Part shown: positions 43,849-50,229 of the stretch, one piece after another | Layout: each line of letters begins with the position of its first letter | Position numbering within the stretch: position 1 is the first letter of the stretch | Assembly: GCA_022425945.1 (NCBI GenBank) | Contig: JAKMEK010000070.1 | Coordinates: forward strand, 1 to 50,229 | Direction: 5' to 3' | Length of the DNA stretch: 50,229 bases | Source: Flavobacteriaceae bacterium | GTDB lineage: Bacteria > Bacteroidota > Bacteroidia > Flavobacteriales > Flavobacteriaceae | Made by a program: the position numbers and the translations under genes | The notes under the pieces: generated by a model | Told to the model about the DNA's origin: nothing | Database searches by the model: none | What the model saw: the letters and a program-made list of their open reading frames with translations, nothing else

Positions 43849-46280
43849 GGCTTAAGTACAGTTTTGTTTTTTATTCCCTCGCGTATGCCAAGCACAATAT
43901 AGAGCATTAGCATGCTTATACCAAAAAGTTGAATCCCACTCCCCTGCTGAACTACCCTAGGGTTAAAGCTAAACTGTATTTGATGCTCACCTTTAGGAAC
44001 GTTAAGCCCTCTTAAAACATAATTCACGGGATAAATCGTCGCAGAAACATTGTCTATGGTTGCCGTCCAACCCTTTGCATAAAACATTTCTGAAAAGACC
44101 ACAAAGCTATCCTCACTAGACGAAAAGGTATAGGTTTTTGCCATGGGCGCATTCGCTGTCAAAGCCACTGTAGCAAGGGAATCTTTGGTGTAATTGGATG
44201 GGATATCCAATGCATTTGTTTCTACCAATGCTTCACGTGCAAAGTCAATTTCTGTCATGCTTTGATACACATCATCTGGACTTACTTTTGGTAGTAGCGA
44301 CTCAACAAACCAAGCTGAACCGAGATTATCTGGGTTTTGTATGGGTTGCACCTTTCCTTCCTCATTGGGGTAAAGAATATATTTTACATTGAGAATATTG
44401 AGAATGGGTTCGTGCTGTTTTTGCTGAAATAAGTCAATCAATTCTTCATAACGACGCGGTTTGGCACCGTGGTACCCGCCAATGGCATTATGGAAATAGG
44501 CCGTACGTCCACCCTGTAAACCTAGAGAAGGTTCGTAGACCCTGTAATGACATTTATCTTGAAGTACTGCTCGATCTGCTGGTGAAGCAACAAAAGCCGT
44601 TTGTAATCGATTAGGTTTTACAAATAGATCGCGGTCTAAATAACGATTAGATACCTGAATTAAATCAATAAAAATGAGGACTGCAACGGTAGCAAAGGCA
44701 TAGGTTTTTGTTAATTTATTAACTAAGAAAGCCCCAAGAAAAATAGCTGCCAGTAAAACAAACCCAAAAGTTCTTAGGATGTCTTCGGCAAAAATCGCCT
44801 TGCGTGCTTTCACGATTTGTTGCATCAATTCTGGGCCGTAAGCATTGGTATAATAAGCATCATTTACACCGCTAAAAGACAGGGTTCCCCCGAGTAAATA
44901 CAACAGCAATAGGCCTCCAAAATAGATGTATAGGGTGTTTTTAATGGCTACTGTTGCTGCCTTGGTAGAGGCGGCGAAAAATTCCTTCAATCCCATCATA
45001 GCTAAGACGGGTAAACAAAATTCCAACACAACCTGAATGGAAGATACCGCTCGAAACTTACTGTACAAGGGGAAGTAGGCTACAAAAAATTGCGTCAAAA
45101 AATCGAGATTCTTTCCCCACGAAAGCAGCAAGGAGAAAACGATTCCAATTACAAGCCAACGCTTGTTTAGAGACCAAGGAAAAAACATACTCAAAATACC
45201 CAAAAACACAATCACTGCACCGACATAGGCAGGAGCCTCTAAAATGGGCTGGTCTCCCCAATACGTGGGAACATTTTGCACAAATTGTCGCGCTTGTTGA
45301 CGTGAAGCACCCCGTTGAATTAAATCGTTATACAGATCCGAATCTGTGCCTAAATCTTCATAGGAGCCCCCCCCTTGAATACGAGGAATCAATAAATTAA
45401 GGCTTTCAAAAATACCATAACTGTATTGCGTGATATAATCATAGGACAAACCTGAGCGTGCTTCAAGTGGATTGCCATTGACATCTATACTAAGTTCACT
45501 TTTCCCACGGGTACTAAACTCGGTATATTCTGCGGTAGACAATAAAGTAGTCGCATTGAGTAAAATGGCCAATGTACCAGCAATTCCAAGCGCAAATGCC
45601 TTTTGAAGAAAAGCCTTTAACTGCTTTTCCTTAAAATGAACCCATGCCTGAACTCCACCATATACCAACAGCAGTAAAAGCATATAATAGGTCATTTGAA
45701 AATGATTTGCGCGAATCTGAAGTCCCATTGCGAGGGCTGCAAAGACAATTCCCCAAAGCGATTTGTGCTTGAACAAAAAATGAACTGCTGCAAAAACAAG
45801 CGGGAAATACCCCATCGCTTGTGCCTTGGTATTATGACCCACTTGAATAATGATCAACAAATAGGTGGATAATCCATAGGCAACTGCCCCTAAAATAGCG
45901 TAGCGTTTCGAAAAGCCAAAACTCAGCAAAAAAAGATAAGCGCCAAGTAAGTATAAAAATAATGAAAATGCTGGGGCGGGAATTAGACGAACCAATTTAT
46001 GCACCGGGGTAAGTATATCGCTGGGAAACTTAGCCCCAAGTTGATAGGTTGGCATTCCCCCAAAAGCATTGTCAATCCAATACAATTCTTCACCTTTGGC
46101 TTCTCTATTCTCTTGCAATTGACGTGACATGCCTCTGTATTGCTGTATATCTGACTGCAGGAGTTTTTTTCCTTGTAGTATAGGATAGAACACGCTGATT
46201 GAAAGTAGCACAAAACCTATAAGGACGGCTAGATGAAGTCCTAAATTTTTATAATTAATTGATTCAATCAATTTCTTCAT
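43839..46280 (-). CDS. YfhO family membrane protein
   Basis: An 813-residue membrane protein with about 12 transmembrane helices in the first 560 residues and a soluble C-terminal domain, the YfhO (PF09586) plan. QLQENREAKGEELYWIDNAFG and GGMPTYQLG near the N-terminus resemble the acceptor region, and GLSTYLLIIIQVGHNTKAQA and MGYFPLVF follow. Members are GT-C-like glycosyltransferases; Bacillus YfhO glycosylates lipoteichoic acid. Here the acceptor is unknown. It overlaps the flippase gene and the DUF4834 gene, so the three are one transcript. Confidence 0.9.
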   Translation of the reverse strand: MKKLIESINYKNLGLHLAVLIGFVLLSISVFYPILQGKKLLQSDIQQYRGMSRQLQENREAKGEELYWIDNAFGGMPTYQLGAKFPSDILTPVHKLVRLIPAPAFSLFLYLLGAYLFLLSFGFSKRYAILGAVAYGLSTYLLIIIQVGHNTKAQAMGYFPLVFAAVHFLFKHKSLWGIVFAALAMGLQIRANHFQMTYYMLLLLLVYGGVQAWVHFKEKQLKAFLQKAFALGIAGTLAILLNATTLLSTAEYTEFSTRGKSELSIDVNGNPLEARSGLSYDYITQYSYGIFESLNLLIPRIQGGGSYEDLGTDSDLYNDLIQRGASRQQARQFVQNVPTYWGDQPILEAPAYVGAVIVFLGILSMFFPWSLNKRWLVIGIVFSLLLSWGKNLDFLTQFFVAYFPLYSKFRAVSSIQVVLEFCLPVLAMMGLKEFFAASTKAATVAIKNTLYIYFGGLLLLYLLGGTLSFSGVNDAYYTNAYGPELMQQIVKARKAIFAEDILRTFGFVLLAAIFLGAFLVNKLTKTYAFATVAVLIFIDLIQVSNRYLDRDLFVKPNRLQTAFVASPADRAVLQDKCHYRVYEPSLGLQGGRTAYFHNAIGGYHGAKPRRYEELIDLFQQKQHEPILNILNVKYILYPNEEGKVQPIQNPDNLGSAWFVESLLPKVSPDDVYQSMTEIDFAREALVETNALDIPSNYTKDSLATVALTANAPMAKTYTFSSSEDSFVVFSEMFYAKGWTATIDNVSATIYPVNYVLRGLNVPKGEHQIQFSFNPRVVQQGSGIQLFGISMLMLYIVLGIREGIKNKTVLKPWE

Positions 46281-46473
46281 AATCTATGTATTCTCCCATT
46301 TTATTGACTGGTTTAGCTTTGGGCTCTTGAGCAGTTTGATGCTGAGCCTCCCGTGCCTTTTGTTCGAATTTTTTCATCAATCGATTGGCAAAAAAAAGCA
46401 ATAACCAGGGAAATATTTTTCGTCTAAAGACAATTAAAATAACGAGTAGAGTAAGTAGTAGGGTTGAGATCAT
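46264..46473 (-). CDS. DUF4834 family small membrane protein
   Basis: A 69-residue protein. I chose the ATG at 46473; a longer in-frame extension adds a second hydrophobic segment not typical of the family. It has one transmembrane helix (STLLLTLLVILIVF), then KIFPWLLLFFANRLMKKFEQKA and an acidic end GEYIDYEEID, which is characteristic. No function is known. It overlaps the yfhO gene by 17 bp and probably leads the operon. Confidence 0.7.
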   Translation of the reverse strand: MISTLLLTLLVILIVFRRKIFPWLLLFFANRLMKKFEQKAREAQHQTAQEPKAKPVNKMGEYIDYEEID

Positions 46474-46594
46474 AGGATAAACGCAAATGTGGAATAAATT
46501 TAAAATAATAAATGATAAAAACAGGCTTAGAGCACCTCTTTCGTTAGCATATTTTTTAAAATACACCTATCTTGCTCGAAATATATTTTTTTAG

Positions 46595-47638
46595 ATGCGC
46601 CTTCACTCAACCCTTGTTTTCCTCTTATTTGCTTCTTGTTTATTTGGTCAGTACACGGACCAAATCAACTCTAATCGGCCGGGGGCGTCAATCGGTGCTT
46701 TTTCAGTAGGAACGCGGGTAATACAATTCGAAGCAGGAACCGAATACCGTTCCTATAAACACAAAGGTTACAACAATTCAAAAGTCAATGGTAAAGTTGG
46801 CTTTTTCTCCCTTCGCTTTGGTTTTTTAAAAGAACAGCTAGAACTTACTTACGAGGGGGTATACCAGTTAGACAAACAAGAAAATAGACTTACACACCCC
46901 TCTTACACCCAAAAGAGAGAAGGCTTCTTAACAAATTTTCTGGGTATAAAATACTTGGTTTATGACCCCTACAAACGTGTCGTAGAAACCAATGTTTTGA
47001 GCTGGAAGGCCAACAATAGCTTTAAATGGCGTGACTTACTTCCGGCAGTTTCTATCACCTTAGGAGCAAATGCTGTAATCGATCCAGAAACTCCCTACCC
47101 CTACGGCAATGTGTTCGACAACCTTTACAATCCCATTTTTTATCGAAATTTAGGCGTTAGAACCGATCGAGAGCCCATTGTTAGTGGTCGGGCAACCCTT
47201 GCTACCCAACATCACTTTTTTGGGACTTGGGTCTTTGTCACCAATGTCACCTATGACCGAATCATGACCGACTTCCCTGATCTTAATTACATTCTAACCC
47301 TTACACACACCATTAATCCGTTGTGGTCTGTTTACCTAGAGACGCAGGGATACAATGGAGACAAATACAGCGATCAACTTATTCGAACAGGAGCAGCCTA
47401 TTTGTTGACCGACGACATTCAAATTGAGGCTACAGTAGGTGTGAACAATAAAGACACCCCCGCAGTCTTTTTCATGAATGCAGGTGTTTCTTACCGTCTC
47501 GATTTCCATAGAGATATTGATCCAGAAAAAAAGGAAGAAGAAAAACAGGCGCGTAAAGAAGAAAAAAGCATGAAAAAGGGTGCAAAGAAAGCAGAAAAAG
47601 CGAACCGAAAAAGAGACCGAAGAGCAAAAAGAAATTAG
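46595..47638 (+). CDS. Outer-membrane beta-barrel protein with charged C-terminal tail
   Basis: A 347-residue exported protein with a signal peptide (HSTLVFLLFASCLFGQ). The body alternates short amphipathic strands (VIQFEAGTEYRSYKH, KVGFFSLRFGFLKEQLELTY, TLGANAVIDPETPYPYG, SVYLETQGYNGDKYSDQLIR), matching the MetA-pathway-type transporter/porin barrel (PF13557). NSNRPGASIGAFSVG near the N-terminus is the typical start of that domain. After the last strand a roughly 40-residue Lys/Glu/Arg-rich tail (DPEKKEEEKQARKEEK and MKKGAKKAEKANRKRDRRA) is unusual for a barrel. The substrate is unknown. Confidence 0.7.
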   Translation: MRLHSTLVFLLFASCLFGQYTDQINSNRPGASIGAFSVGTRVIQFEAGTEYRSYKHKGYNNSKVNGKVGFFSLRFGFLKEQLELTYEGVYQLDKQENRLTHPSYTQKREGFLTNFLGIKYLVYDPYKRVVETNVLSWKANNSFKWRDLLPAVSITLGANAVIDPETPYPYGNVFDNLYNPIFYRNLGVRTDREPIVSGRATLATQHHFFGTWVFVTNVTYDRIMTDFPDLNYILTLTHTINPLWSVYLETQGYNGDKYSDQLIRTGAAYLLTDDIQIEATVGVNNKDTPAVFFMNAGVSYRLDFHRDIDPEKKEEEKQARKEEKSMKKGAKKAEKANRKRDRRAKRN

Positions 47639-47645
47639 ATTTTCC

Positions 47646-48770
47646 ATGATTGAAGTAATTGAAATCAAAGAGAAGAAAGACTTTGTAGCCTTTGTTGAAT
47701 TTCCCTTCAAGCTATACAAGAACAATCCCTTTTGGGTTCCACCAATGAAAGCGGAAGAATTAACGGTGATTGACAAGAAGCAAAACCCTGTTTTCAACAA
47801 TGCAACGGCTGCTTTTTATCTGGCACGAATCGACGGGGAGGTTGTTGGACGAGTTGCCGCCATGATCAATTGGATTGAAGTAAACAGCCTACAAAAAAAG
47901 AAAGTACGCTTTGGTTGGTTTGATGTCATTGATGACGTGAACGTATCAAAGGCTCTGATTGAAGCTGTGAAGGATTTCGGAAAAGCTGCTGCCATGGAAT
48001 TCATGGAAGGGCCTGTTGGGTTTTCGAACCTAGACAAAGCCGGCATGCTGGTCGAAGGCTTTGAGGAGATGAATACCATGATTACACAATATAACTACCC
48101 CTACTACTCCCAACATATGGAGCAACTGGGCCTAGAAAAATTAGCCCAATGGGTAGAATACGAAATCAAAATTACCTCCTTTGAAGAGTCTCCAGAAAAA
48201 GTGCGCCGTTTTGGAGAATTGATGCTCGATCGTTACAAGCTAAAAGTGCTGCATTTCACGAAAACAAAGCAAATTCTCCCCTATGTAGAACAAATGTTTA
48301 CGCTCTTGGAGGAAACCTACAATAAGCTGCAAACCTTTGTCCCTATTCAGCCTTATCAAATAAAACATTATAAAGAAAAGTACTTTCGATACATTCATCC
48401 TGAGTTCATCAAATGTGTTGCCGATGAACAGGGAAAACTCGTTGCGTTTGTGATCATAATGCCTTCCTTTACCCAAGCTTTGAAAAAGGCCAATGGAAAA
48501 ATGTTTCCTTGGGGAATATTCCATATCCTAAAGGCGCAATATTTTAATCATAGAGCTTCCTTTTATCTAATTGGTGTTCATCCCGATTATCAAAACAAAG
48601 GGGTGACCGCTGTTATTTTCAATGAAGTTCAAAAGCTTTTCAACAAGAAAGGAATCACTGTTGTGGAGACCAATCCAGAGTTAGAAGAAAATGACTCCAT
48701 ACAAAACATGTGGAAAAATTATGCGCATCGTTTACACAAAAAAAGAGCAACTTACACCACTAGACTCTAA
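47646..48770 (+). CDS. GNAT-like N-acyltransferase
   Basis: A 374-residue soluble protein. I chose the ATG at 47646, 7 bp after the barrel gene stop; an upstream in-frame Met lies inside that gene. The N-terminal domain contains ARIDGEVVGRVAAMINW and FFDV-like WFDVIDDVNVSKALIEA, the C-terminal GNAT domain ends with FYLIGVHPDYQNKGVTAVIF (acetyl-CoA motif Q..G) and VETNPELEENDSIQNMWKNY. Such two-domain proteins may transfer acyl groups from acyl-CoA or acyl-ACP; no substrate is known. It lies 3 bp before mnmE and is likely in one operon. Confidence 0.8.
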   Translation: MIEVIEIKEKKDFVAFVEFPFKLYKNNPFWVPPMKAEELTVIDKKQNPVFNNATAAFYLARIDGEVVGRVAAMINWIEVNSLQKKKVRFGWFDVIDDVNVSKALIEAVKDFGKAAAMEFMEGPVGFSNLDKAGMLVEGFEEMNTMITQYNYPYYSQHMEQLGLEKLAQWVEYEIKITSFEESPEKVRRFGELMLDRYKLKVLHFTKTKQILPYVEQMFTLLEETYNKLQTFVPIQPYQIKHYKEKYFRYIHPEFIKCVADEQGKLVAFVIIMPSFTQALKKANGKMFPWGIFHILKAQYFNHRASFYLIGVHPDYQNKGVTAVIFNEVQKLFNKKGITVVETNPELEENDSIQNMWKNYAHRLHKKRATYTTRL

Positions 48771-48773
48771 GCT

Positions 48774-50153
48774 ATGTTAAGTGAAGGAACCATTATCGCA
48801 CTTTCAACGGCCTCTGGTGCTGGAGCCATAGCTGTAATCCGGGTTTCTGGAGATGCAGCCATAAGCACCACTGATCGATTGTTTTGTGCTAGATCGAAAA
48901 AGAAGCTTGTTGACCAGAAAAGTCACTCCATTCACCTTGGGGAACTCCTCGACGGAGATCGCATCATTGACGAAGTTTTGGTCAGTGTCTTTAAGAATCC
49001 ACATTCCTACACTGGAGAAGATGTCATCGAAATTTCTTGCCACGGATCGCGCTACATACAAGAAAAAATCCTTCAATTATTTGTTGATCAAGGAATTCGA
49101 CCGGCAAAAGCCGGGGAGTTTACCCTGCGAGCATTCATCAATGGGAAAATGGATTTAGCACAAGCAGAGGCTGTAGCCGATGTGATTGCCTCAGAAAATG
49201 AAGCTAGTCACTTGGTTGCTATGCAGCAAATGCGCGGTGGAATTAGTCAAGAAATTAAGGCGCTTCGCCAGGAGTTGTTAGATTTTGCAAGTCTTATTGA
49301 ATTAGAATTGGACTTCGCAGAAGAGGATGTAGCTTTTGCCGACAGAGCGGCTTTTCTAGCCTTACTGCTAAAAATTCAGGGACTACTGAAGCGCTTGATC
49401 GATTCTTTTGCCTTGGGAAATGTTATAAAGAAAGGGGTACCCATTGCCATTATCGGTCCGCCAAATGCTGGAAAGTCAACCCTTCTTAACGCACTTTTGC
49501 AAGAAGATAAGGCAATCATATCCTCCATTGCCGGAACTACCCGGGATACAATTGAAGACGAAATTACCATCGGTGGAATAGAATTTCGTTTTATTGATAC
49601 CGCCGGAATACGCGAAACCCAAGATGAAATAGAACAAATTGGCATTCAAAAAACCTTTGAAAAAGTAGCCGCTGCGGCCATTGTGCTCTACATGCTAGAT
49701 ACCAATGCGCTAATGAGTGAGCGTAAGATACACAAAGCGAAAATAGCACAACTTAGCCAACAATATCCCGACAAAGCAATTTGGGTATTATTCAATAAAA
49801 GTGACATAAAAAATAGCACTTTACCAACTGAATTTGAGGGCTATCCTTGTCTTGCTTTGAGCGCAAAAAACAAAGCAGGAATTAATTCACTAAAGGAGTC
49901 CCTTGTGCAACACATGGAAAAAAATAATTATCAAGACGAAAGTGTTATCACCAACTCACGACATTATGCAGCCCTCAGTAACGCCTTAACTGAAATTGGA
50001 AAAGTACAAGAAGGGATGGACAATCAATTGAGCTCTGATTTATTGGCCATTGATCTTCGCCAAGCATTGTTTCATTTGGGCGAAATCACGGGAGAAGTGA
50101 CCAACGATGAATTGCTTGGTAATATTTTTGCAAACTTTTGTATTGGAAAGTGA
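48774..50153 (+). CDS. mnmE: tRNA modification GTPase MnmE
   Basis: A 459-residue protein that, with MnmG, modifies U34 of tRNAs. The N-terminal tetrahydrofolate-binding domain contains TGEDVIEISCHGS; the central G domain has G1 GPPNAGKSTLLNALL (near residues 227-241), GTTRDTIEDE, DTAGIR and NKSD; the helical C-terminus ends FCIGK, with the conserved catalytic Cys. Length is normal, so the gene is complete. It starts at an ATG 3 bp after the GNAT-like gene. Confidence 0.97.
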   Translation: MLSEGTIIALSTASGAGAIAVIRVSGDAAISTTDRLFCARSKKKLVDQKSHSIHLGELLDGDRIIDEVLVSVFKNPHSYTGEDVIEISCHGSRYIQEKILQLFVDQGIRPAKAGEFTLRAFINGKMDLAQAEAVADVIASENEASHLVAMQQMRGGISQEIKALRQELLDFASLIELELDFAEEDVAFADRAAFLALLLKIQGLLKRLIDSFALGNVIKKGVPIAIIGPPNAGKSTLLNALLQEDKAIISSIAGTTRDTIEDEITIGGIEFRFIDTAGIRETQDEIEQIGIQKTFEKVAAAAIVLYMLDTNALMSERKIHKAKIAQLSQQYPDKAIWVLFNKSDIKNSTLPTEFEGYPCLALSAKNKAGINSLKESLVQHMEKNNYQDESVITNSRHYAALSNALTEIGKVQEGMDNQLSSDLLAIDLRQALFHLGEITGEVTNDELLGNIFANFCIGK

Positions 50154-50229
50154 CATAGGCACAATCAAAAGGTTTTATCCCCTATTATGCAATATTTTCA
50201 TTTGTTTTATAAGTATTTTGACCTTTTAG

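Noticed and set aside
46474-46566. A longer form of the DUF4834 protein with a second hydrophobic segment
   Set aside because: The family normally starts near the transmembrane helix; the extra segment looks like translated intergenic DNA.

Overview
The window looks like chromosomal DNA of a member of the Bacteroidota, most likely the Flavobacteriaceae. The evidence is the protein families present (flavobacterial DUF6428, DUF6787, DUF4834, a YfhO-type giant membrane protein, a TIGR02757 protein, a short SerA without an ACT domain, a DnaQ-type exonuclease/GIY-YIG fusion) and several promoters of the Bacteroidota type (TTTG or TTG, about 19-22 bp, then TAnnTTTG). Most of it is densely packed housekeeping DNA with 1-10 nt overlaps between genes and short intergenic gaps.

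Layout. 1-2014: a DUF2007 protein and a sodium:solute symporter ending in a clear terminator. 2015-3595: an AT-rich accessory block holding one unknown gene inside an integron-cassette-like unit, followed by palindromic debris. 3596-10528: a 42-residue basic protein, an ABC-F ATPase, a thioredoxin-like lipoprotein, Tag glycosylase, a TalC/FSA-type transaldolase, an SDR, the SRP RNA, a glutamine-cyclotransferase-like lipoprotein and a thioesterase. 10657-18294: glyA, DUF6428, smpB, DUF1905, pcm, a Gfo/Idh/MocA oxidoreductase, DUF1015, a YggS-type PLP protein and the exonuclease/GIY-YIG protein. 18300-23579: a voltage-gated K+ channel, miaA, a DoxX-like protein, a class II aldolase, a PD40-like protein, ychF and a 2x[4Fe-4S] ferredoxin. 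23641-29808: LuxC-like reductase, serC-serA-DUF6787, folE, msrA, and a LolD-type ATPase with a TIGR02757 protein. 29885-37640: a dihydroorotase homologue that has lost its metal ligands, carboxylesterase, a small membrane-anchored protein, an MBL hydrolase, a large conserved protein, chromate transporter, Bcp, a cluster-less Nth, a 46-residue protein and an ECF sigma factor. 37641-39452: a second accessory block with gene remnants and a second cassette-like unit carrying an HNH endonuclease. 39453-50153: uvrA, a flippase, YfhO, DUF4834, a barrel-type outer-membrane protein, a GNAT-like protein and mnmE.

The most interesting signal is the pair of cassette-like units (2352-3216 and 38188-39127). 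Both begin GTTRGCnnnCATTTGAAAA, place a start codon a few bases later, carry one gene unrelated to the other's, and end in a long imperfect palindrome whose outer arm is the reverse complement of that same cassette's own first 10 bases (10/10 and 9/10). The first 10 bases differ between the two units but covary with their own ends. That is the geometry expected of integron gene cassettes with attC sites that have been circularised and inserted at a GTT. No integrase is present in the window. Other points worth a look: an ABC-F protein with one intact and one degenerate composite ATP site, the metal-ligand-less dihydroorotase, an endonuclease III without iron-sulfur cysteines, a thioredoxin-fold lipoprotein without CXXC, and several genes whose promoter lies so close to the start codon that the mRNA may be leaderless.
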